From contig DASSDH010000264.1 in assembly GCA_035697245.1 (NCBI GenBank), positions 15,113 to 79,112 on the forward strand: a DNA stretch of 64,000 bases. The letters are read 5' to 3'. Under the pieces are notes generated by a model. It saw nothing but the letters and a program-made list of their open reading frames with translations, ran no database searches and was not told the origin of the DNA. Shown here piece by piece: positions 27,073 through 35,552 of the stretch. The translations under genes and the position numbers were made by a program. Each line of letters begins with the position of its first letter. The stretch's first letter is position 1. This DNA comes from JACVRX01 sp035697245. Its GTDB lineage: Bacteria; Actinomycetota; Actinomycetes; Jiangellales; Jiangellaceae.

Positions 27073-27737
27073 CAGACCTCGACCTCCGGGGCGGTCTGGA
27101 AGACCTCGGCAATCCGTTCGGTCTCGTCCATGCGCATGATCACGTGTACGAGGTCACCGTCCTGGACGACTGTGTCCTCATCCGGCACTATTCCGTCGCC
27201 GAACCGCGACAGGAATGCGACCCGGGCTCCGGCTGCGGCCTCCAGGGCCGATACTGGGCGTCCGACCCACTCGGTGGTCACGTGCACCTCAGCCAACCGG
27301 ATGGTGCCGGACGGATCGACCCACTCGGTCTCGGCACCCTCGGGGAACAGCCGGCGCAGCATCTGGTCGGCAGTCCACCGCACCGTGGCCACCGTCGGTA
27401 TCCCCAGTCGCTGGTACACCGCCGCCCGACCCGGATCGTAGATACGGGCAACGACGCTTTCGACGCCGAAAGTCTCCCGGGCGACCCGGGCCGCGAGGAT
27501 GTTGGAGTTGTCACCGCTGCTTACCGCCGCGAACGCCTCGGCCTGTTCGATCCCGGCCTCCCGAAGAACGTCGCGGTCGAAGCCGATCCCGGCCACGGTC
27601 CGCCCTTCGAAACCCGCCGGTAGGCGGCGAAAGGCGTCGGGATTCTGGTCGATCACGGCTACCGTGTGCCCCCGGGACTCCAGGATCTGGGAGAGCGACG
27701 AGCCGACCCGCCCGCAGCCCATGATGACGACATGCAC
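27072..27737 (-). CDS. ceoB: TrkA-type potassium uptake regulatory protein, first copy
   Basis: 221 residues with an RCK_N Rossmann domain (MHVVIMGCGRVGSSLSQILE, VAVIDQNPDAF) and an RCK_C domain from about residue 130. The GTG at 27737 has AAGGAG four bases upstream; no in-frame ATG is available there. It is first in the two-gene unit with ceoC and divergent from the KimA-like permease across 76 bases. The shared promoter region and the regulator type support a joint potassium-uptake role. Confidence 0.92.
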   Translation of the reverse strand: MHVVIMGCGRVGSSLSQILESRGHTVAVIDQNPDAFRRLPAGFEGRTVAGIGFDRDVLREAGIEQAEAFAAVSSGDNSNILAARVARETFGVESVVARIYDPGRAAVYQRLGIPTVATVRWTADQMLRRLFPEGAETEWVDPSGTIRLAEVHVTTEWVGRPVSALEAAAGARVAFLSRFGDGIVPDEDTVVQDGDLVHVIMRMDETERIAEVFQTAPEVEV

Positions 27738-27813
27738 GGTGCTCCTTTCGTGTGGTGGGCAGCGAGCCGCCCAGCAGGTGACCTCCCAACGACGTTACAC
27801 GGACGACCGGCAC

Positions 27814-29871
27814 ATGCTGGACATAGCATTTCCGACCGTGGCCAGCGTTACCGATTTCGCGCGCCGGCTGCTGATCGGGCGCAAGCTCGCCAGTAGCCGG
27901 CTGGACCACACGCTGCTTCCCAAACGGGTGGCGCTGCCGGTCTTCGCGAGCGACCCGCTCTCGTCGGTCACCTATGCCACCCAGGAAATCCTGGTCATTT
28001 TGACCCTGGCGGGCTTGTCGTATCTCTATTTGGCGCCATGGGTCGCCGCCGCCGTCGTGGTGCTGCTGGTGGTGGTCGTGCTCTCCTACCGCCAGCTGGT
28101 ACACGCCTATCCAACCGGCGGTGGCGACTACGAGGTGGCGGCGACCAACCTGGGATCCAACGCAGGCCTGATCGTGGCCAGCGCGCTGCTCGTCGACTAC
28201 GTGTTGACCGTCGCGGTGTCGGTGTCAGCGGGTATCGACAACCTCATTTCGGCCGTACCCGCGCTGAGTGACCGCCGCGTGGGCATCGCGATAGCGGTGG
28301 TCGTGGTTCTGGCGGCGATGAACCTGCGCGGGATCAAGGAGAGCGGAAACGCGTTCGCCGTACCCACCTACCTGTTCGTTGCGGGCGTCGTCGCGATGAT
28401 TCTCTGGGGCCTCGGCAGCACCGTTCTCGGCAACCCTCCAACGGCCGAGAGTGCCCAGTACGGCGTCGAAGCCGAGATGACGGGGCTCGGTGGAATCGCG
28501 GTGGTTTTCCTCGTGCTTCGTGCGTTTGCATCTGGATGCACCGCCCTGACCGGAGTGGAGGCGATCGCGAACGGCGTGCCGGCATTCCGGAAGCCGAAGA
28601 GCAAAAACGCGGCGACGACCCTGGCGTTGATGGGCGGGCTGTCCATCGTGATGTTCAGTGGCATCACGGCGCTGGCGCTGATATCACACGTCCGGTACAC
28701 GGAGAACCCGTGCGACCTTGTCGGCTTCGACTGTGAGACGACGCCCCAGCCGACGGTGATCGCACAGGTGGCAGCCGCGGTCTTCGGCGACGGGACGCTG
28801 CCCTTCTACTACATCCAGGCGGCCGCAGCGCTCATCCTCGTCCTTGCCGCGAACACGGCCTTCAACGGGTTTCCGCTACTTGGTTCCATTCTCGCTCAGC
28901 ACCGCTACGCGCCACGGCAACTGCACACCCGCGGCGACCGGCTGGTGTTCAGCAACGGCATCGTGCTGCTGTCGGTCTTCGCGGGGCTGCTGATCTTCGC
29001 CTTCGACGCGTCGGTCACCCGACTGATCCAGCTGTACATCGTGGGCGTCTTCACCGCGTTCACGCTCGGGCAGACCGGCATGGTCCGGCACTGGAACGCC
29101 GTGCTCCGCGGACCATTGCCGCCGGCGGAGCGGCCGCGGGTCATTCGGTCGCGGGTGATCAACACGGTCGGCGCGGTGATGACGGGGACGGTCCTCGTCA
29201 TCGTCACCATCACGAAGTTCAGCCACGGTGCGTGGATCGTCTTCGTCGCGATGCCGGTGCTGTTCCTTCTGATGCGTGGTATCCGCCGGCACTACGACAA
29301 CGTCAGTGCCGAGTTGGCCGTCGACGAGTCCGGCGGCTCCACCGCGGCGGGACTGCTGCCCTCGCGTGTGCACTCCATCGTGCTGGTGTCCAAGATTCAC
29401 AAACCGACGTTGCGTGCGCTGGCCTACGCCCGGGCCGCTCGGCCGGACGTTCTGGAGGCCGTGACGGTGAATGTCGATCCTGACGAGACCAGGACGCTCA
29501 CCGAGGAGTGGGACCGGCGCGACCTGCCAGTCCCGTTGAAGGTGCTCGACTCGCCGTACCGGGAGATTACCCGGCCGATCATCGACTACGTCAAAGGCAT
29601 TCGCCGGTCGAGCCCACGTGACGTCGTGACGGTCTACATCCCGGAGTACATCGTGGGCCGGTGGTGGGAGCAGTTGCTGCACAACCAGAGCGCGCTGCGG
29701 CTCAAAGGCCGGCTGCTGTTCACCCCAGGTGTGATGGTGACCAGTGTGCCGTGGCAGCTCGCATCCTCCTCGGAGGCCGTGCAGAGGGACGACACCCGGT
29801 CAGCGCCCGGCGACGTCCGCCGCGGCGAGGTCGCGGCCGGCCGGCGCAACAACCGGTCCACACAGAAGTAA
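27814..29871 (+). CDS. APC-superfamily permease, KimA (potassium importer) type
   Basis: A 685-residue membrane transporter. The N-terminal part has about twelve hydrophobic helices and carries PVFASDPLSSVTYATQEILV, nearly diagnostic of the KimA/YdaO group of proton-coupled potassium importers, plus HAYPTGGGDYEVAATNLG. A C-terminal soluble region (about 490-685) follows, with the universal-stress-like pattern SIVLVSKIHKPTLRALAYAR. I chose the ATG at 27814. It is divergent from ceoB-ceoC, which strengthens a potassium assignment, but other amino-acid-type substrates cannot be excluded from sequence alone. Confidence 0.83.
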   Translation: MLDIAFPTVASVTDFARRLLIGRKLASSRLDHTLLPKRVALPVFASDPLSSVTYATQEILVILTLAGLSYLYLAPWVAAAVVVLLVVVVLSYRQLVHAYPTGGGDYEVAATNLGSNAGLIVASALLVDYVLTVAVSVSAGIDNLISAVPALSDRRVGIAIAVVVVLAAMNLRGIKESGNAFAVPTYLFVAGVVAMILWGLGSTVLGNPPTAESAQYGVEAEMTGLGGIAVVFLVLRAFASGCTALTGVEAIANGVPAFRKPKSKNAATTLALMGGLSIVMFSGITALALISHVRYTENPCDLVGFDCETTPQPTVIAQVAAAVFGDGTLPFYYIQAAAALILVLAANTAFNGFPLLGSILAQHRYAPRQLHTRGDRLVFSNGIVLLSVFAGLLIFAFDASVTRLIQLYIVGVFTAFTLGQTGMVRHWNAVLRGPLPPAERPRVIRSRVINTVGAVMTGTVLVIVTITKFSHGAWIVFVAMPVLFLLMRGIRRHYDNVSAELAVDESGGSTAAGLLPSRVHSIVLVSKIHKPTLRALAYARAARPDVLEAVTVNVDPDETRTLTEEWDRRDLPVPLKVLDSPYREITRPIIDYVKGIRRSSPRDVVTVYIPEYIVGRWWEQLLHNQSALRLKGRLLFTPGVMVTSVPWQLASSSEAVQRDDTRSAPGDVRRGEVAAGRRNNRSTQK

Positions 29872-29895
29872 TCACCAGCTGACAGGCTGTCCGCC

Positions 29896-30822
29896 GTGAA
29901 GCTGAGGATCTTCACCGAGCCGCAGGAAGGCGCGAGCTACGATCAGCAACTTCGCGTCGCGCAGGCGGCGGAGTCGTTGGGGTTCGACGCCTTCTTCCGC
30001 TCCGACCACTACCTGGCGATGAATGGTGGACTGCCTGGCCCTACAGATTCGTGGGTCACCCTCGGCGCTTTGGCCCGGGAGACCTCGCGTATTCGGTTGG
30101 GCACCCTGGTAACACCGGTCACCTTCCGGTCACCTGGCGTGCTGGCGATCTCGGTCGCGCAGGTTGATCAGATGAGCGGTGGGCGGGTAGAGCTGGGGCT
30201 TGGCGCCGGCTGGTTCGCGGCAGAGCACGCGGCGTATGCGCTGCCGTTCCCATCCGCCCGGGAACGCTTCGGCATGCTCGAGGAACAACTCGCCATCATC
30301 ACCGGTCTCTGGCAGACGCCGGTCGGCGAGCGCTTCGACTACACCGGGTCGCATTACACAGTCGTGAATTCGCCCGGCCTGCCGAAGCCGGTCCAGCAGC
30401 CGCGTCCGCCCATGGTGATGGGCGGCAGCGGGCGACAGCGTTCGGCCCGGCTCGCAGCGGAGTACGCCGCCGAGTACAACGTGGCCTTCGCCACCCAGGA
30501 GCAGATCTCCGCGGCCTTCCGGGGCGTCGCAGCCGCCTGCGCCGACGCTGGTTGGTCGGCGGCCTCGATGCGCTGGTCGGTGGCCCAGACGGTCTGCTGC
30601 GGCCGCGACGAGGCAGAGGTGTCGCGGCGTGCCGACGCGATCGGCCGCAACCCAGCCGAGCTGCGGGAGTTCGGGCTGGGTGGGACACCGAACGAGCTCG
30701 TCGAGCGAATCGGTGAGTTCGCCGACCTCGGCGCGTCCACCGTCTACCTGCAGCTGCTCGACCTCGACGACCTCGACCAGCTGGCATTGGTCGCGGACAC
30801 GGTCCTGCCTCAGATCGAGTGA
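29896..30822 (+). CDS. LLM-class F420-dependent oxidoreductase
   Basis: 308 residues with a luciferase-like TIM barrel. Typical segments are the N-terminal MKLRIFTEPQ, the F420-contact segment FFRSDHYLAM, TSRIRLGTLVTPVTFRSP, GGRVELGLGAGWFAAEH and RPPMVMGGSGRQR. This subfamily in actinomycetes generally uses coenzyme F420, though FMN-users look similar. It starts at GTG 29896, 24 bases after the permease stop. The substrate is unknown. Confidence 0.88.
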   Translation: MKLRIFTEPQEGASYDQQLRVAQAAESLGFDAFFRSDHYLAMNGGLPGPTDSWVTLGALARETSRIRLGTLVTPVTFRSPGVLAISVAQVDQMSGGRVELGLGAGWFAAEHAAYALPFPSARERFGMLEEQLAIITGLWQTPVGERFDYTGSHYTVVNSPGLPKPVQQPRPPMVMGGSGRQRSARLAAEYAAEYNVAFATQEQISAAFRGVAAACADAGWSAASMRWSVAQTVCCGRDEAEVSRRADAIGRNPAELREFGLGGTPNELVERIGEFADLGASTVYLQLLDLDDLDQLALVADTVLPQIE

Positions 30823-30882
30823 CGAGCGAGGACCGGGAACAGCGGCTACGGGAATGACCGTGGCTCTGGCAGGCTGGCCCGG

Positions 30883-31980
30883 ATGCCCCAGACGGCGAGT
30901 GTTCTCCGGTCCTGGCCGGTCCTCGTTCCCGTCCTCGCGGTGCTCGCCCTGGTGCTCACGTGGGGTCGCGACCTCGGACCCGCCGCCCTGGTCGCGGCGG
31001 CCGCGTTGCTTGCCGGCGCGGTGCTGGCCGCGGTTCATCACGCCGAAGTCGTCGCCCTGCGGGTCGGTGAGCCGTACGGGTCGCTGATCCTGGCCGTCGC
31101 TGTCACGGTGATCGAGGTGGCGCTGATCGTCACTATCATGATCTCCGCCAACGAGGAGGCGAGCGCACTCGCCCGCGACACGGTCTTCGCCGCCGTGATG
31201 ATCACGATCAACGGAATCGTTGGGATCACGTTGCTGATCGCCACTCTCCGCCGCCGGGTTGCGGTGTTCAACGCCGAGGGCACCGGCGGAGCCCTCGCCA
31301 CGGTGGCCGCGCTGGCGACGATGACCCTGGTTCTGCCGACGTTCACCACGAGCACACCCGGCCCGACGTTCTCCTCGGCTCAGCTGGCCTACGCGGCGGT
31401 GGCGTCGTTCGCCCTTTACGGCCTGTTCGTCTTCGTCCAGACAGTCCGCCACCGCGACTACTTCCTTCCGGTCACGGACGAGGGCGGGCCGGCCACAGCG
31501 GACGAGCACGTCCCACCGCCGGAAACACGGGTCGCCGTTGCGAGCCTCATGCTGCTGCTGATTGCGCTGATCGGTGTGGTGGGCCTGGCCAAGACCGTCT
31601 CGCCGACGGTGGAGGAGGCCGTTCGTACAGCCGGCCTACCGCTTGCGGTCGTCGGCGTGGTGATCGCGCTGCTGGTACTGCTTCCGGAGACGCTTGCGGC
31701 AGTCCGCGCGGCACTTCGCGACCGGATACAGACCAGTTTCAACCTCGCCCTTGGCTCGGCAATGGCCAGCATCGGCCTCACCATCCCGACAATTGCAGTG
31801 GCGTCGATCTGGCTCGACCCGTTACTTCTGCTCGGCCTGGGCGCGACCCAGACAGTGCTGTTCGCGTTGACGGTGGTTGTCGGCGTGCTCACCGTGACGC
31901 CAGGAAGGGCGACCCTGCTGCAAGCTGGAGTGCACCTGGCGCTGTTCGCCGGTTTCCTGGTGCTCGCGGTCAGTCCCTGA
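30883..31980 (+). CDS. Calcium:proton antiporter (ChaA-type, CaCA superfamily)
   Basis: 365 residues with about eleven hydrophobic helices arranged in two repeats. The first repeat has EPYGSLILAVAVTVIEVALI and ALARDTVFAAVMITINGIVG, which match the alpha-1 region of ChaA. The second has LVLLPETLAAVRAALRDRIQ and NLALGSAMASIGLTIPTIAV, the alpha-2 region. It probably exports Ca2+, or Na+/K+, in exchange for protons at the plasma membrane. It follows the LLM gene by 60 bases and precedes aconitase by 88. Confidence 0.9.
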   Translation: MPQTASVLRSWPVLVPVLAVLALVLTWGRDLGPAALVAAAALLAGAVLAAVHHAEVVALRVGEPYGSLILAVAVTVIEVALIVTIMISANEEASALARDTVFAAVMITINGIVGITLLIATLRRRVAVFNAEGTGGALATVAALATMTLVLPTFTTSTPGPTFSSAQLAYAAVASFALYGLFVFVQTVRHRDYFLPVTDEGGPATADEHVPPPETRVAVASLMLLLIALIGVVGLAKTVSPTVEEAVRTAGLPLAVVGVVIALLVLLPETLAAVRAALRDRIQTSFNLALGSAMASIGLTIPTIAVASIWLDPLLLLGLGATQTVLFALTVVVGVLTVTPGRATLLQAGVHLALFAGFLVLAVSP

Positions 31981-32068
31981 TGACGCGCCGGCAGCGCGCC
32001 GGGCCGGCTGTCTGGGTGACGGCCGGACCAATCTGGGCAAGGATCTGGGCAAGGGTGACGAGAGGACG

Positions 32069-34867
32069 GTGGCAACGGTGACGAGCCTGGACACGTTCGG
32101 CGCGAAGGGCACTCTGAAAGTCGGCGACGCCTCGTACGAGATTCACCGCCTGGACGCGGCTGGCGACGTCGCGCGGCTTCCGTATAGCCTGAAGATCTTG
32201 CTGGAGAACCTGCTGCGGACCGAAGACGGTGCGAATATCACCGCGGACGACGTGCGCAGCCTGGTCGAGTGGGACGCATCGGCCGAGCCCAGCGTGGAGA
32301 TCCAGTTCACCCCAGCGCGAGTGATCATGCAGGACTTCACGGGCGTGCCGGCAGTGGTGGACCTCGCGACCATGCGTGAAGCCATGACGGCGCTCGGCGG
32401 GGATCCGGCCCGGATCAACCCGCTGAATCCGGCTGAGCTAGTCATCGACCACTCGGTCATCGCCGACGTGTTCGGCGCACCGGACTCGTTCGCCCGCAAC
32501 GTCGAGCTCGAGTACGAGCGAAACCGGGAGCGCTACCAGTTCCTACGCTGGGGGCAGACCGCATTCGAGGATTTCAAGGTCGTACCGCCGGGCACGGGCA
32601 TCGTGCACCAGGTCAACATCGAACACCTGGCCCGGGTAGTGATGGTCCGCGACGCCGCCGCCTATCCCGACACCTGTGTCGGCACGGACAGCCACACCAC
32701 GATGGTCAACGGGCTCGGCGTCGTGGGCTGGGGCGTGGGTGGCATCGAGGCCGAGGCGGCCATGCTCGGTCAGCCGGTGAGCATGCTGATCCCGCGGGTC
32801 GTCGGGTTCAAACTGTCCGGTGAGCTTCCCGACGGGGCGACCGCCACCGACCTCGTGCTCACCATTACCGAACAGCTGCGCCACCACGGTGTGGTGGGCA
32901 AGTTCGTCGAGTTCTACGGGCCCGGAGTCTCGGCCGTCCCGCTCGCAAACCGCGCCACGATCGGCAACATGAGCCCCGAATACGGGTCGACCATCGCGGC
33001 GTTCCCGCTGGACGAGGAAACCATTCGCTATCTCAGGCTCACCGGACGCCCGGCCGAACAGGTCGCGCTGGTTGAGACCTACGCCAAGGCGCAGGGGCTC
33101 TGGCACGACCCGCAGGCCGAGCCGACGTACTCCGAGCGTCTGGAGCTGGACCTGTCGACGGTCGTGCCGTCGATCGCCGGGCCCAAGCGGCCCCAGGACC
33201 GGGTCTCCCTCACCGACGCGAAAGGGGCATTCCGCACCGCGCTGCGGGACTACGTCGAGCACCACGACGACCGACCGGACACCGAGCTCGACCATGCAGT
33301 CGAGGACACCTTCCCGGCGAGCGACCCGGTCGCGGTGCATCCCGGTAACGGCGGCGAGGACGCACATCCGCAGATCGAGAGCGCCGCCGAAGGAGCCCAG
33401 GGCCGTGCGTCCACCCCCACCCGGGTGCGGCTCGACGACGGCACTGAGGCCGAGATCGACCACGGCGCCGTGGTCATCGCGGCGATCACCTCGTGCACCA
33501 ACACGTCGAACCCCAGCGTCATGGTCGGTGCGGCGCTGCTGGCGAAGAAGGCTGTCGACCGTGGCCTGGCCCGCAAACCGTGGGTGAAGACGACACTAGC
33601 GCCGGGCTCGAAGGTCGTCATGGACTACTACGAGCGGGCCGGCTTGACGCCGTACCTGGAGAAGCTCGGGTTCCACTTGGTGGGCTACGGCTGCACCACC
33701 TGCATCGGTAACTCCGGGCCGCTGCCCGAAGCAATCTCGGTGGCCGTCGCCGAAAAGGATCTCGCCGTCGTCGCCGTGCTGTCCGGCAACCGCAACTTCG
33801 AGGGCCGGATCAACCCGGACGTGAAGATGAACTACCTCGCCTCCCCGCCGCTGGTGGTCGCGTACGCGCTGGCCGGCACGATGGACCTCGACATCACGAC
33901 CGAGCCGATCGACATCGACGCGGAGGGACGGCCGGTCTACCTGCGCGATCTCTGGCCCAGCCCGGCCGAGATCGAGCAGGTTGTCGAGAGCGCGATCGCC
34001 AGTGAGATGTTCACCCGCGATTACGCCGACGTGTTTGCCGGCGACGAGCAGTGGCAGTCGCTCCCGACTCCCTCGGGCGACGTGTTCGAGTGGGATCCCG
34101 ACTCGACCTATGTGCGGAAGCCGCCCTATTTCGACACCATGGCGGTGACACCGGAACCGGTGACGGACATCGCCGGTGCGCGGGTGCTGGCCATGCTGGG
34201 CGACTCGGTGACGACCGACCACATCAGCCCGGCGGGCGCGATCAAGGCGGACTCTCCGGCCGGTGAGTATCTTGCCGAGCGCGGAGTGGCCCGTCGGGAC
34301 TTCAACTCCTACGGATCGCGGCGGGGGAATCACGAGGTGATGATCCGCGGCACGTTCGCCAACATCCGGCTGCGCAACCAGATCGCTCCCGGCACCGAGG
34401 GCGGGTTCACCCGCGACTTCACCAGGGATAACACTCCGGTGACCACGGTCTTCGAAGCCTCGACGTCCTACGCCGCGGCCGGCATCCCTTTGGTCGTGCT
34501 CGCCGGCAAGGAATACGGGTCCGGTTCGTCGCGCGACTGGGCGGCAAAGGGAACCGCCTTGCTCGGCGTCCGGGCGGTCGTCGCCGAGTCGTACGAACGA
34601 ATCCACCGGTCGAACCTGATCGGCATGGGCGTGCTCCCATTGCAGTACCCCCGAGGCCAGAACGCCGACTCGCTCGGGCTCACGGGGGAGGAGACCTTCG
34701 GGATCACCGGTGTGACGGCGCTCAACGACGGATCGACGCCGGCAACCGTGCACGTGCGGGCCGACGACATCGAATTCGATGCAGTGCTGCGGATCGACAC
34801 GCCGGGCGAAGCCGAGTACTACCGGCACGGCGGGATCATGCAGTACGTGCTGCGCAGCCTGCTCTAG
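32069..34867 (+). CDS. acnA: Aconitate hydratase A
   Basis: [4Fe-4S] enzyme that interconverts citrate and isocitrate in the TCA cycle. The 932 residues carry the cluster Cys in ITSCTNTSNPSVM and the CTTCIGNSGP pair, plus the active-site segments DSHTTMVNGLGVVGWGVGG and GKEYGSGSSRDWAAKGT. An acidic insertion near residues 405-450 (HAVEDTFPASDPVAVHPG) interrupts the third domain. Similar linkers occur in other actinobacterial aconitases. It starts at GTG 32069 with GAGAGGA upstream, and a second GTG nine bases later is possible. Confidence 0.97.
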   Translation: MATVTSLDTFGAKGTLKVGDASYEIHRLDAAGDVARLPYSLKILLENLLRTEDGANITADDVRSLVEWDASAEPSVEIQFTPARVIMQDFTGVPAVVDLATMREAMTALGGDPARINPLNPAELVIDHSVIADVFGAPDSFARNVELEYERNRERYQFLRWGQTAFEDFKVVPPGTGIVHQVNIEHLARVVMVRDAAAYPDTCVGTDSHTTMVNGLGVVGWGVGGIEAEAAMLGQPVSMLIPRVVGFKLSGELPDGATATDLVLTITEQLRHHGVVGKFVEFYGPGVSAVPLANRATIGNMSPEYGSTIAAFPLDEETIRYLRLTGRPAEQVALVETYAKAQGLWHDPQAEPTYSERLELDLSTVVPSIAGPKRPQDRVSLTDAKGAFRTALRDYVEHHDDRPDTELDHAVEDTFPASDPVAVHPGNGGEDAHPQIESAAEGAQGRASTPTRVRLDDGTEAEIDHGAVVIAAITSCTNTSNPSVMVGAALLAKKAVDRGLARKPWVKTTLAPGSKVVMDYYERAGLTPYLEKLGFHLVGYGCTTCIGNSGPLPEAISVAVAEKDLAVVAVLSGNRNFEGRINPDVKMNYLASPPLVVAYALAGTMDLDITTEPIDIDAEGRPVYLRDLWPSPAEIEQVVESAIASEMFTRDYADVFAGDEQWQSLPTPSGDVFEWDPDSTYVRKPPYFDTMAVTPEPVTDIAGARVLAMLGDSVTTDHISPAGAIKADSPAGEYLAERGVARRDFNSYGSRRGNHEVMIRGTFANIRLRNQIAPGTEGGFTRDFTRDNTPVTTVFEASTSYAAAGIPLVVLAGKEYGSGSSRDWAAKGTALLGVRAVVAESYERIHRSNLIGMGVLPLQYPRGQNADSLGLTGEETFGITGVTALNDGSTPATVHVRADDIEFDAVLRIDTPGEAEYYRHGGIMQYVLRSLL

Positions 34868-34884
34868 CCTCAGTCAGGGGAACC

Positions 34885-35484
34885 TCAGCTATCGGTGGAC
34901 GGGTGGTGCTGCTGGTCGCCAGCGTCATCGGGCGCTGGCGACTCCTCGACCGGAGGACTGCCCATGAGCAGGACGCCGCCGATGAGAACGACCAAGCTCG
35001 CCACGCAGACCCACAGGCCCACTTCGTAGTCGCTCGCGTGCAGGTCTTCGGGAGACAGGTCGATGGCCTGCAGGAGGATCCAGAGCACCAGCGTCGAGAG
35101 GCCGAGCAGGCCGGCGATGGTAATGACCAGCCGTGAGCGCAATACGCCACCAAGCACGCCGATGATGCCAGCCAGCGCGAGCGGTGCCGCCATCGAGGTC
35201 CAGTACGTTCCAGCAGTACCGCTGACCTCGGTGTCGAAGAGCCGCTGCAGCGGGATCTCGGTGGGCATCTGCCCGGCGAACCAGTCGAGGTATGCGCTGG
35301 CAGCCACGCCGAGAGCGCCCACAGCGCCGATCAGTGCACCCAGGGTGCGGTGGGCTCGCCGGGTACCCGCCCGGGAACCTCCGATGTCGGTCTCGGAAGC
35401 AAGATCCGCCACCACATCGTCTCCTCTCCCGTCGTTCGTCACCCCCACTGTGCCACTGGAGTCGGCGTCGGCTTGGGAAGGCAC
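34885..35484 (-). CDS. Four-helix membrane protein of unknown function
   Basis: 199 residues. A charged N-terminus precedes a helix at about residues 47-65. An external loop of about 30 residues follows (DWFAGQMPTEIPLQRLFDTE). Three more helices lie at about 100-118, 121-140 and 155-174, and the tail is acidic. I do not recognise a named family. It is divergent from dxs, with 68 bases between them, and converges with aconitase. Confidence 0.65.
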   Translation of the reverse strand: MPSQADADSSGTVGVTNDGRGDDVVADLASETDIGGSRAGTRRAHRTLGALIGAVGALGVAASAYLDWFAGQMPTEIPLQRLFDTEVSGTAGTYWTSMAAPLALAGIIGVLGGVLRSRLVITIAGLLGLSTLVLWILLQAIDLSPEDLHASDYEVGLWVCVASLVVLIGGVLLMGSPPVEESPAPDDAGDQQHHPSTDS

Positions 35485-35552
35485 GCGGCCGGTTCTGTTG
35501 CTGACTCGCCAACTACACTCCGGTTTGAGCTGTCATCGAGGAGGGCGAACCG

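Noticed and set aside
30130..31509. 459-codon open frame on the minus strand opposite the LLM and antiporter genes
   Set aside because: Spans two real genes and has repetitive Arg/Asp composition.
33596..34828. 410-codon open frame on the minus strand opposite aconitase
   Set aside because: His/Arg/Val-rich nonsense composition, with no domains; aconitase occupies the other strand.
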